Counted from the stretch's first letter, positions 1-5,698 are shown. The stretch: DNA of 12,656 nt from Xanthobacteraceae bacterium (GCA_030044035.1 JASHWN010000372.1:1-12656), one strand, 5' to 3'. Notes: generated from the sequence alone by a model not told the origin. Translations and numbers: made by a program.

Positions 1-1024
1 CGCCTCCCGCGCGCTTCCAGGCGTCGATGCCGCCTTGGATGTGGCAGGCCGAGGCAAAGCCGGCGTCTTGGGCCGCTTGCACCGCCATGGCCGAGCGCTC
101 GCCGAAGGCGCAGTAGAAGACGAGCCGCTTGCCGGTCGCCGCCGCCAATTCGTTGAGCATGCCGCCTTTGCCGATATAAGTCGCCAGGGCCGGATACGGC
201 GCGTGCAGCGAGCCGGGGATGGCGCCGTGCTTGTCGCGCTCGCCCTTTTCGCGCAGATCGATGAGCGCCACGTCGGTTCGCCCGCGCAACGCCATCGCCT
301 CGGCGGCGGACAGCGCCCAGCCGCGGCGCGCGATCTCCTCCTGGCGCAGCCCGACCTGGATGTTGGCCGGCACCGCGACGTCCATCATCTTCGGATTGGG
401 CAGCTTCAAATTGTTCATGAGCTCGACGTATTCGTCGATCGATTTGACTTTGAGGCGCGGATTGAACGCCTTCTCCTCGCCGATGGTCGAGACCGTGTCG
501 CCCTTGTAGTCGTGCGCCGGATAGAGCAGCGTCTCGTCCGGCAGTTTCAGGAGCTTGTTGAAGATCGAATCGTATTGCGCGCGCGGGTCGCCGTTCTGGA
601 AATCGGTGCGGCCGGTGCCGCGGATCAACAGCGTGTCGCCGGAAAACACGCGGTCGGCCATCAGGAACGAATAGGAATCGTCGGTGTGGCCGGGCGTGTA
701 CAGCACGTCGAGCCGCACGCCTTCGATTTCGATGCGGTCGCCTTCGGCAACCCGCATCGACACGACGTCGGCGTGGGTCTGTTCGCCCATCACCGTGATG
801 CAATGGGTGCGGTCGCGCAGCGCGCCGAGCCCGGTGACGTGATCGGCGTGCAGGTGGGTATCGACGGCCTTGATCAGCTTTAAGTCGAGCTCGCGGACGA
901 GCTGGAGATAGCGCTCGACCTTGTCGAGCACCGGGTCGACGATCAGCGCCTCGCCGCCGCGCCGGCTGGCGAGCAGATAGGTGTAGGTGCCCGATACGGC
1001 ATCGAAAAGTTGGCGGAAGATCAT
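1..1024 (-). CDS. Persulfide dioxygenase-rhodanese fusion (ETHE1/PRF type), 3' end cut by window
   Basis: The frame read leftward from the ATG at 1024 stays open to the window edge, giving 341 residues without a stop. Residues 1-200 are a metallo-beta-lactamase fold of the ETHE1 type: THLHADHVTG (H57, H59, D61, H62), TPGHT (H113), SGDTLLIRGTGRTDFQ (D130) and PAHDY (H171). By homology with ETHE1, H57, H113 and D130 would bind the single ferrous iron. Residues from about 225 onward are a rhodanese domain with the active-site loop YCAFGERS (C305) and a closing GGIDAW motif. Such fusions oxidise glutathione persulfide to sulfite, and the rhodanese half moves sulfane sulfur between glutathione and thiosulfate. 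The protein is probably cytoplasmic, with no signal peptide. Known fusions are about 350 residues, so only a few C-terminal residues should be missing. A BigR-type regulator or sulfide:quinone reductase gene could lie outside the window. Family assignment is firm; substrate direction is inferred. Confidence 0.93.
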   Translation of the reverse strand, partial: MIFRQLFDAVSGTYTYLLASRRGGEALIVDPVLDKVERYLQLVRELDLKLIKAVDTHLHADHVTGLGALRDRTHCITVMGEQTHADVVSMRVAEGDRIEIEGVRLDVLYTPGHTDDSYSFLMADRVFSGDTLLIRGTGRTDFQNGDPRAQYDSIFNKLLKLPDETLLYPAHDYKGDTVSTIGEEKAFNPRLKVKSIDEYVELMNNLKLPNPKMMDVAVPANIQVGLRQEEIARRGWALSAAEAMALRGRTDVALIDLREKGERDKHGAIPGSLHAPYPALATYIGKGGMLNELAAATGKRLVFYCAFGERSAMAVQAAQDAGFASACHIQGGIDAWKRAGG

Positions 1025-1025
1025 G

Positions 1026-1059
1026 GCCGATTCCGGCGGCGATTGTACCGCCAATCGGC
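1026..1059 (-). promoter_or_regulatory. Stem-loop directly before the persulfide dioxygenase start, with a -10-like TACAAT in its loop
   Basis: GCCGATT (1026-1032) pairs with AATCGGC (1053-1059), and inside it GGCGG (1035-1039) pairs with CCGCC (1048-1052), leaving an 8-base loop. On the minus strand the loop reads TACAAT, close to a -10 hexamer, and the inner foot of the stem contains the only purine-rich stretch before the ATG at 1024. It could be a ribosome-site-masking hairpin if transcription starts upstream, or a promoter giving a very short leader. No convincing -35 element is visible. Confidence 0.3.
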
Positions 1060-1085
1060 GGTGCGCAAAACGGCGCCAGCGCGTC

Positions 1086-1140
1086 GGCGGATTAGCCGAA
1101 GGTGTAATCCGCCGTAGCGCGAGCCGAATTGGCGGATTAG
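1086..1140. repeat. Type A hairpin-doublet repeat, truncated copy
   Basis: The left hairpin is complete: GGCGGATTA at 1086-1094 pairs with TAATCCGCC at 1105-1113. The spacer and the first ten bases of the second hairpin (1131-1140) match the full copy at 1788-1856, but the sequence then switches to the flank of the type B repeat at 1141. This copy therefore looks cut by, or fused to, the type B element. Confidence 0.8.
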
Positions 1141-1150
1141 CAAGTAGCAA

Positions 1151-1241
1151 GTAGCCCGGATTGAGCGCAGCGAAATCCGGGGGACGGCGACATAGGCCGT
1201 CATGTCGTTCCCGGGTTTCGCTGCCGCTCAACCCGGGCTAC
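1151..1241. repeat. Type B hairpin-doublet repeat (GTAGCCCGG family)
   Basis: The outer halves at 1151-1181 and 1210-1241 are inverted copies, beginning GTAGCCCGG and ending CCGGGCTAC. Each half is itself a hairpin: CCCGGATT pairs with AATCCGGG on the left, and CCCGGGTT-type arms pair on the right. It lies in the divergent region between the persulfide dioxygenase gene and the FUSC gene. A short unrelated spacer (about 1182-1209) separates the halves. It resembles REP/BIME-type intergenic repeats common in rhizobial genomes. Confidence 0.8.
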
Positions 1242-1287
1242 GCGCTACACGCGGATCGGTGGCAGAACCGAGAATGATGGAGCCAAA

Positions 1288-1770
1288 ATGTCGACCTGGC
1301 TACACGTGGATCAACGAGAAGTGCTGCATTCGATCAGGACGGCGGTCGGCGCGGTCGCTTCGGTATTGATCGCGCGATTATGCCGATTGCCCGAGCCCTA
1401 CTGGGCCGCCATTACCACCATCGTCATCATGCAATCGACGCTTGGCGCGTCCTTGACCATCTCGAAGCAGCGCTTTGTAGGCACCGCGCTCGGCGCCGCG
1501 ATGGGGGCGCTGCTAACGGCCTACACGGCGCAAAGCGTGGCGGCGTTTGGCGGCGGCGTATTTGTGCTCGGACTGATCTGCGCACTGCTTCGCATTGGGC
1601 GAAGCGCGTTTCGCTACGCCGGCATTGCGCTGGCCATCGTCACGCTCATAACCCGTGCCGAGCCGGCATGGATGATAGCCATCTTTCGGTTCCTCGAAAT
1701 TTCCGTGGGAATCGTGGTAGGATTGCTGGTGACCGCCATCTGGCCGGAGCCCGAGCCGACGGCGGCCTGA
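1288..1770 (+). CDS. FUSC-family inner-membrane protein (aromatic acid exporter-like)
   Basis: This 160-residue protein is almost wholly hydrophobic after a short N-terminus, with probable membrane segments at about 18-33, 38-56, 66-83, 88-104, 108-123 and 130-151. The family signature is visible twice: PYWAAITTIVIMQS at 37-50, followed by a basic KQRFVGTALGA stretch, and RFLEISVGIVVGLLV near the C-terminus ending in WP. These match the N-terminal membrane half of FUSC/ArAE transporters, which export aromatic carboxylic acids and related compounds. It lacks the cytosolic domain of the full-length proteins and so belongs to the short stand-alone type, which may work as an oligomer. The ATG at 1288 has GGAG five bases upstream, and the two earlier ATGs at 1274 and 1277 are out of frame. 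The gene is bracketed by type A repeats on both sides. Substrate is unknown. Confidence 0.8.
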   Translation: MSTWLHVDQREVLHSIRTAVGAVASVLIARLCRLPEPYWAAITTIVIMQSTLGASLTISKQRFVGTALGAAMGALLTAYTAQSVAAFGGGVFVLGLICALLRIGRSAFRYAGIALAIVTLITRAEPAWMIAIFRFLEISVGIVVGLLVTAIWPEPEPTAA

Positions 1771-1787
1771 AGCGCCGTAGCACGTGG

Positions 1788-1856
1788 GGCGGATTAGCGA
1801 AGCGTAATCCGCCGCAACGCGACTCCAATTGGCGGATTACGCTTCGCTAATCCGCC
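1788..1856. repeat. Type A hairpin-doublet repeat, full copy
   Basis: Two 26-bp arms (1788-1813 and 1831-1856) are perfect reverse complements of each other. Each arm is also a hairpin on its own: GGCGGATTA, an 8-base loop, then TAATCCGCC. The 17-base spacer resembles that of the truncated copy at 1086. It lies 18 bases after the FUSC stop and could act as a transcription terminator or 3' stabiliser for that gene. Confidence 0.85.
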
Positions 1857-1862
1857 CTACGC

Positions 1863-2094
1863 GCAGAGGCCGCCGAGACGCGGCACAGCGTTCGGCAATG
1901 GACTTAATGCGCGAACGATCATTGCAATGGGGGAGCGCCATCGCTAAATAAGCGCCATTCGCGATTGCGCCTGACCTTGTCGTTTCGGCCTCAACAGCCC
2001 TTACCAAGAACACGCAAAATCCCGATATGAGACCCGTGCGAAATGGTTTGTACGGGGCAATGACGCCTTTGCGCGTTTTTACAAGGAGGCCTTG
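1863..2094. other. Gene-free leader region of the cold-shock gene
   Basis: Together with the type A repeat this makes a 324-base gap between the FUSC stop and the cold-shock start. I see no convincing -35/-10 pair and no small gene with a ribosome site. An open frame on the opposite strand (1837-2622) runs across the cold-shock gene and is a shadow. Cold-shock mRNAs often have long structured leaders, so part of this stretch may be transcribed leader, but that is inference. Confidence 0.4.
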
Positions 2095-2304
2095 ATGGCC
2101 ACAGGTACCGTTAAATTCTTCAACGCCCAAAAAGGCTACGGCTTTATCGTTCAGGACAACGGCGGCCCCGATGTGTTCGTTCACATTTCGGCGGTCGAGC
2201 GCGCTGGCATGCGCAGTCTCAACGAGGGCCAGAAGCTGTCGTTCGACGTGGAGGCCGATCGCCGCAGCGGCAAGTCCGCTGCCGCAAACCTGCAAGCGGT
2301 CTGA
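2095..2304 (+). CDS. cspA: Cold-shock protein, CspA family
   Basis: This 69-residue protein is a single cold-shock domain (OB fold) with both RNA-binding motifs intact: KGYGFI (RNP1, about residues 15-20) and VFVHIS (RNP2, about 30-35). The N-terminus, [14 protein letters not shown], is the family standard. Such proteins bind single-stranded RNA and DNA and melt mRNA secondary structure, either on cold shock or constitutively. The ATG at 2095 is preferred over the TTG directly before it because AGGAGG (2084-2089) lies five bases upstream of the ATG. The length is normal for alphaproteobacterial paralogues, which usually occur in several copies; which paralogue this is cannot be told from the window. 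A strong intrinsic terminator follows ten bases after the stop, so most transcripts should be monocistronic. Confidence 0.95.
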   Translation: MATGTVKFFNAQKGYGFIVQDNGGPDVFVHISAVERAGMRSLNEGQKLSFDVEADRRSGKSAAANLQAV

Positions 2305-2314
2305 CCTTTTGCCG

Positions 2315-2352
2315 AAAGCAACGCCAGCGCTTGCCGCGCTGGCGTTGCTTTT
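2315..2352 (+). terminator. Rho-independent terminator of the cold-shock gene
   Basis: A perfect 16-bp stem, AAAGCAACGCCAGCGC at 2315-2330 and its complement at 2336-2351, closes a five-base loop (TTGCC) and ends in a run of four T (2349-2352). It begins ten bases after the cold-shock stop. It separates that gene from the small gene at 2371 but may allow some read-through. Confidence 0.9.
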
Positions 2353-2370
2353 ACGGAAGGATGAACCAAC

Positions 2371-2616
2371 ATGGCGAAGAAGCCGGGCACCAATCCGAAG
2401 AACGCCTTCGTGTTTTTCGATGTGGTTTATGAGGATGGCTCGCAGCGCTCCAATCGGCGCGTGCCGGCCGAACTCCTTGGCGGCCCGGAAAAAGACGAAC
2501 CCGCGCGCGGCTTCATCATCGAGCAGGATCGGGAAATCGCCGATAAATCGGGACGTTCGGCGCCGGCTATAAAAAGCATTCGTCGCGCGTCCACGAAACG
2601 GACGGCAGATCGTTAG
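2371..2616 (+). CDS. Conserved small hypothetical protein next to the cold-shock gene
   Basis: This 81-residue soluble basic protein has no signal peptide or membrane segment. Its core, NAFVFFDVVYEDGSQRSNRR, is predicted beta-rich, followed by VPAELLGG and a helical stretch with QDREIADKSGRSAPAIKSI. A GGAAGGA ribosome site (2355-2361) lies nine bases before the ATG; the earlier ATG at 2361 is in another frame. The C-terminus (KSIRRASTKRTADR) is strongly basic, so nucleic-acid binding is possible, but that is speculation. I remember very similar small proteins in Bradyrhizobium relatives with no assigned function. It follows the cold-shock terminator by about 19 bases, so it may be expressed by read-through or from a promoter near the hairpin. 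Confidence 0.75.
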   Translation: MAKKPGTNPKNAFVFFDVVYEDGSQRSNRRVPAELLGGPEKDEPARGFIIEQDREIADKSGRSAPAIKSIRRASTKRTADR

Positions 2617-2774
2617 CGGCACGTTGTCGCAAATCCTTCATTTTTGTGGCCGGTGAAACAGCCCGCCTCGCGGCCCAATCGCGAAAATGTGTGTTGGCCG
2701 GTCAAATTAGCTGCACAAGCGTCAGTCAATCATGAGGCTGCGGGGCGACCGTTGCTTGCTGACGGAGCCGTGAC
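2617..2774. other. Intergenic stretch, nothing recognised
   Basis: Between two small hypothetical genes. There is no hairpin, clear promoter or coding signal apart from the GGAG ribosome site at 2764-2767 belonging to the next gene. The plus-strand frame at 2644-2838 overlaps that gene and has no family features. Confidence 0.3.
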
Positions 2775-3047
2775 ATGCGCTTGGTCATCGAATGCCTGCG
2801 ATGCGAGCGAGCCTGCCGCGATCTGGCCGCGCAGCTGACGAATCCAAGCGACAAGCGTGCGCTTGAACTGATGGCAGCCGGTTGGGCGCGGCGGGCTGCG
2901 GAACGGCTGCGCAAAATAGAAGGCGAAGCAGCCGGGTCGCTCGCGCCGCTCACGCCGCTCACGCCGCTCGGGCTGCCTCCGACGGCCTCGTGTAACAGAG
3001 CCGTGCGAACTGCCGAAACACATCGGCTGCGCCTGATAACGAACTAA
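2775..3047 (+). CDS. Small hypothetical protein of a rhizobial helical family, with altered C-terminus
   Basis: This is a 90-residue product. Residues 1-50 resemble a very common, uncharacterised rhizobial small-protein type: acidic start, C-x-x-LA, N-P-x-DKRALELMA and a W followed by charged helix. In this copy the matching stretches are CRDLAAQLTNPSDKRALELM and the tryptophan at 37. GGAG at 2764-2767, seven bases before the ATG, supports translation. After about residue 52 the sequence changes character: a 9-bp tandem repeat (2936-2971) encodes SLA-PLT-PLT-PLG, and the rest has no resemblance to the family I recall. The C-terminal third may therefore be a repeat-expanded or frameshifted tail. 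The stop lies just before the type C palindrome. The function of the family is unknown to me. Confidence 0.55.
   Translation: MRLVIECLRCERACRDLAAQLTNPSDKRALELMAAGWARRAAERLRKIEGEAAGSLAPLTPLTPLGLPPTASCNRAVRTAETHRLRLITN
2936..2971. repeat. Short 9-bp tandem repeat inside a small gene
   Basis: The unit GCCGCTCAC occurs at 2945-2953 and 2954-2962, with degenerate units on either side (2936-2944 and 2963-2971). In the plus-strand frame each unit encodes three residues, giving a PLT-PLT-PLG run. This is a likely slippage-prone tract. Confidence 0.6.
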
Positions 3048-3058
3048 CAAGTAGCAAG

Positions 3059-3141
3059 CGTAGGGTGGGCAAAGGCGCGAAGCGCCGTGCCCACGCTGCA
3101 TGCTGACCGCGTGGGCTTCGCTGCGCTCGACCCACCCTACG
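3059..3141. repeat. Type C hairpin-doublet repeat, probable bidirectional terminator
   Basis: The outer arms CGTAGGGTGGG (3059-3069) and CCCACCCTACG (3131-3141) are perfect complements. Within them lie two hairpins: GTGGGC/GCCCAC (3065-3070 with 3089-3094, with an inner GGCGC/GCGCC pair) and GTGGG/CCCAC (3111-3115 with 3131-3135). It sits between convergent genes ending at 3047 (plus) and 3147 (minus), so it can terminate transcription from both sides. The family is common in rhizobial intergenic DNA. Confidence 0.8.
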
Positions 3142-3146
3142 TTTCC

Positions 3147-3833
3147 TTAACCGCCGCGCAGCGGTGGCATGACCAACTGATCGCTGCGGCAGGAGCGGCG
3201 GGCGACGTTTGGACAATCGCGAAACTGCAATTGTTTGGATAGGCACAGACGAACCTCGCTCAAGCGCTTTCTCGAGCATTCGACGGCAATGCCATTGGCG
3301 GTCAGCCCAGGATTGGCTTTGACAAAGGCGTCCGCCACGGCGCTTGGCGTCACGTTCAGCGGCTGGGCGAGGTCGCGATACTGCGATGGAATGGTGACGG
3401 CGGCGCGGGCCTTGCGCACGGTGTCGAAGTAGGCCTGCGGCGACAGGCCCGAACAGGTGCCGTGTTTGTCCCATTCGTTGAAGATGAGATGCGGCGCCGG
3501 CATCAAATCCAGCATCGAAGACACCAGGCCACGATCGATCCTTGGCGCCGGCACCTGGCAATTCTCTGGAAATCCTTTTTCATATTGCGGCCACAGCCCA
3601 TGGACCACGAACGCATAGGGCCGGGCGCCGCATTCGCCCCCGGCTGAGCGGCCGGCATGGCGTTCCGCCGCGTCAGCACAAAACGACGGCGACCATGACA
3701 GCGACAGCACATAGAAGTCGAACTGCCCCGGCGCGCCCCGCTGCGCATCCTGGGCCGATGCCGGCCCTGCCGAAGCGGAAACACAGAGCGCGACGATCGC
3801 TGCGATCGAGGACGTTACTGACCGTCTGGGCAT
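3147..3833 (-). CDS. Secreted ribonuclease T2
   Basis: I prefer the ATG at 3833 (228 residues) over the one at 3860, because GGAGG lies eight bases upstream (complement at 3842-3846) and the product then opens with a normal signal peptide, MPRRSV, then a hydrophobic run, then ASA cut before Q28. The mature enzyme has the two T2 catalytic motifs: FVVHGLWPQ (H78) and FNEWDKHGTCS (E120, K123, H124). The family's first histidine of the second motif, which helps hold the phosphate, is asparagine here (N119). At least eight cysteines fit disulfides of an exported protein. T2 enzymes cut RNA through 2',3'-cyclic phosphates with little base preference and work in the periplasm or outside the cell, often for nucleotide scavenging. 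It is last in the minus-strand run, 39 bases after the Sel1 gene, and the type C palindrome follows. Confidence 0.93.
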   Translation of the reverse strand: MPRRSVTSSIAAIVALCVSASAGPASAQDAQRGAPGQFDFYVLSLSWSPSFCADAAERHAGRSAGGECGARPYAFVVHGLWPQYEKGFPENCQVPAPRIDRGLVSSMLDLMPAPHLIFNEWDKHGTCSGLSPQAYFDTVRKARAAVTIPSQYRDLAQPLNVTPSAVADAFVKANPGLTANGIAVECSRKRLSEVRLCLSKQLQFRDCPNVARRSCRSDQLVMPPLRGG

Positions 3834-3872
3834 GGCAAGCGCCTCCGGCTCATCTTCCACGCCTCAGTCGCG

Positions 3873-4994
3873 TTACTTCTTCGCCTCGGCCGGTGCCGGC
3901 GCGTTCGCACCCGGCGCCTGTTGCTGCTGCGCTTGCGCCGCGGTCCTTGCCGCGATCGCTTGTTTGATGAAGGCGACCCAGGGCTCGGCGCGTTGTTCGG
4001 CGGTGGCGCGGGCGGTGGCGTCGAGCTGGCTGACGAAGACGTCGAGGTCGATATCGGTGTCGCCGGCGGCCTTGGCGATCAGGTGCCATTTCGCCGCTTC
4101 GATCGGGTCCGCCTTGGTGCCGACGCCGTGAGCGAGGATGAGCGCCAGCCGGTCCTGCGCGATCGGATTGCCTTTGAGCGCGGCCTTGCGGAACAGCTCG
4201 GTGGCGAGCGGCTGGTTGCGCTCGACGCCGTCGCCGTTGAATAGCGCGATGCCGTACTCGACCTCGGCGTCGGTCTGGTCGCCGAGCGCGGCGAGCGCGA
4301 ACAGGTGCACCGCCTCCTTCATGTCGCGCGGCACGCCGCGGCCGTCCTTGTAGAGCGTGCCGAGCGCGTACTGCGCCTGCGGATTGCCGCCGTCGGCGGC
4401 CTGCCGGAGGAGTTCGGCGGCGCGGGGAAAATCGCGCGGAAACAATTCGCCCTCGATGTAGAGCAGGGCGAGATCGTAGGCGGCGATCGGGTGGCCGAGC
4501 TTGGCCGCGGCGGCGAGCCACTTGGCGCTGTCCGCCCGGTTGCGCGGCTCGCCGCGGCCTTGGAGATCGAACATCGCCAGCGCGAACATGGCGTTGGCGT
4601 CGCCGCGCGCCGCGGCGAGCCGGTACCAGGACGCGGCCTTGGCGTCGTCCTGCGGGATGCCTAGCCCGTTGGCATAAAGCTCGCCGAGGAGCGTCATCGA
4701 CTTCGCATCGTTCGTGTTGGCGGCGCGCCCCGTGGCGAGCGCAAACGCCGTGATGTAGTAGCCGCGCTGGAACGCGCCGAAGGCGAGGTCGGGCGCCGGG
4801 CCTTTTTGTGCGGGCGGTGCCGCTTGCGCCGGCTGCGGGGCGGGCGCGGGGGCGGGCGCGGGTTTTTTCGCTGGCGCGGGTTTCGCCGCCGCCACATGGC
4901 GGGCGGGCGCATTTTGGGCGCTTGCCACGGCAACAAATCCAAGGCTCAGAATTGCGATTCCGGTCATTCCCGCGAAAGCGGGAATCCAGCGCAT
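3873..4994 (-). CDS. Exported Sel1-repeat (TPR-like) protein
   Basis: From the ATG at 4994 the product has 373 residues. It opens with a signal peptide (cut after ASA at about residue 26), then a Pro/Ala/Lys-rich linker to about residue 68. Six Sel1-like repeats follow (about 98-315), with the usual A-x-x-x-LG-x-LY-x-x-G-x-G-V-P-x-D-x-x-x-A pattern, then a helical tail rich in Q and A. Sel1 repeats are alpha-alpha solenoids that scaffold protein complexes; with export and the proline-rich linker this one probably acts in the periplasm. Its partner is unknown. The start is uncertain. The ATG at 4994 lies inside repeat D1; another in-frame ATG at 4967 gives a shorter signal peptide without basic residues; an ATG at 5057 overlaps the upstream stop (TGATG) and would add repeat-encoded residues before the signal peptide. 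No strong ribosome site is seen at any of them. Confidence 0.88.
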   Translation of the reverse strand: MRWIPAFAGMTGIAILSLGFVAVASAQNAPARHVAAAKPAPAKKPAPAPAPAPQPAQAAPPAQKGPAPDLAFGAFQRGYYITAFALATGRAANTNDAKSMTLLGELYANGLGIPQDDAKAASWYRLAAARGDANAMFALAMFDLQGRGEPRNRADSAKWLAAAAKLGHPIAAYDLALLYIEGELFPRDFPRAAELLRQAADGGNPQAQYALGTLYKDGRGVPRDMKEAVHLFALAALGDQTDAEVEYGIALFNGDGVERNQPLATELFRKAALKGNPIAQDRLALILAHGVGTKADPIEAAKWHLIAKAAGDTDIDLDVFVSQLDATARATAEQRAEPWVAFIKQAIAARTAAQAQQQQAPGANAPAPAEAKK

Positions 4995-5031
4995 GAAAGA
5001 ACTGGGTGCCCGCTTTCGCGGGGACGAGCGG
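4964..5031. repeat. Type D hairpin-doublet repeat, copy D1 (CATTCCCGC family)
   Basis: Hairpin one: ATTCCCGC (4966-4973), GAAA loop, GCGGGAAT (4978-4985). Hairpin two: GTGCCCGC (about 5006-5013), TTTC, then GCGGGGAC (about 5018-5024), with one mismatch. The element ends in GACGAGCGG. The second copy at 11905-12018 has the same two hairpins and the same ends. D1 lies between the ThiE-like and Sel1 genes and overlaps the likely Sel1 start. Confidence 0.85.
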
Positions 5032-5056
5032 AAGCCGCACGTTCGTGCGAGCGGCA

Positions 5057-5698
5057 TCAGCCGGGCGGGGCCGCCAGGCTCGCGCCGGCCGCAGCCAAAA
5101 TCCGTTCCGCTTCGCCTTCCTCGCTCCATATCCACTCACCGAGCGCGACGAAATCGGCGCCGGCTTGCGCCAGCGGCCGAATCTGATCGGCACTGGCGGC
5201 GTAGCCGATGCAGGGCGGTTGGAAAAGCTCCGCCCACCAGGTCAGGCGCTCCTCTATAGCCGCAAACGGCGGGTTTTTGCCGCCGCGATGTTCGCCGCTG
5301 CGGCCGCCGCCCTCGGGTTCCCCGAACATGACGTAGTCGGCGTCAGCTTCGCCGGCGAGCATGGCATCATCACGGCTGCGCAGGCCGCCGGCGCCGGCGA
5401 TGCGGTCGGGTTTTAGCGCCGGCAGGGCAGCGCGCAGCGCTGCGATGCCGGTCAAATGGGCGCCGTCGGCCCCGGCGCGGGCCACGAGTTCCGGCCGGCC
5501 GTCGACCAGCAGCGCAATATCGCGGCGCTGCACTACGGCCGCCACGCTTTTGATGCGGTTGATCAAGGTGCGCTCGTCGGCATCGCCAAGCCGCAGCAGC
5601 ACCGCCGCGATATCGGCCGCCGGCAGCGCGCGCTCCAGCGCCGGCACGAACGCCGCGGGGTCGGCGAGCAGGGGGGTGAAGAGGTAGAGGCGGGGCAT
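5057..5698 (-). CDS. ThiE/TenI-like protein (thiamine phosphate synthase family, divergent)
   Basis: This 213-residue protein matches the TIM-barrel of thiamine phosphate synthase/TenI proteins: a start of LYLFTP, LLVDGRPELVARAGADGAHL at 63-82, DADYVMFGEP at 118-127 and a late PLAQAGADFVALGEWIW strand. ThiE joins HMP pyrophosphate to the thiazole phosphate to make thiamine phosphate. However, the LQLREK-type pyrophosphate/pyrimidine motif after strand 2 is AVLLRLGDAD here, and the H-L-G-Q motif is HLTG, so catalysis is doubtful and TenI-like or unknown function is possible. A glycine/charge-rich loop (EGGGRSGEHRGGK, about 129-141) looks longer than usual. The ATG at 5698 has GAGG eight bases upstream, inside a hairpin. 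It follows the aldolase gene by 40 bases and its TGA overlaps a possible start of the Sel1 frame. No other thiamine gene is nearby. Confidence 0.8.
   Translation of the reverse strand: MPRLYLFTPLLADPAAFVPALERALPAADIAAVLLRLGDADERTLINRIKSVAAVVQRRDIALLVDGRPELVARAGADGAHLTGIAALRAALPALKPDRIAGAGGLRSRDDAMLAGEADADYVMFGEPEGGGRSGEHRGGKNPPFAAIEERLTWWAELFQPPCIGYAASADQIRPLAQAGADFVALGEWIWSEEGEAERILAAAGASLAAPPG

Noticed and set aside
35..883. 282-residue plus-strand frame at the window start
   Set aside because: It lies opposite the persulfide dioxygenase-rhodanese gene, whose iron-site and rhodanese motifs are complete. The plus frame has no family features.
1021..1203. 60-residue minus-strand frame in the divergent region
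   Set aside because: It is composed mostly of type A and B repeat sequence and has no ribosome site.
1837..2622. 261-residue minus-strand frame across the cold-shock gene and its neighbour
   Set aside because: It covers two convincing plus-strand genes with ribosome sites and the terminator, and begins within a type A repeat.
1086..3141. CRISPR array
   Set aside because: The repeats are palindromic doublets of different families at irregular distances, with genes between them. There are no regularly spaced identical repeats and no cas genes.
3850..5193. 447-residue minus-strand frame overlapping the Sel1 gene
   Set aside because: It is an arginine-rich alternative frame of the same strand. 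The Sel1 repeats are in the other frame.
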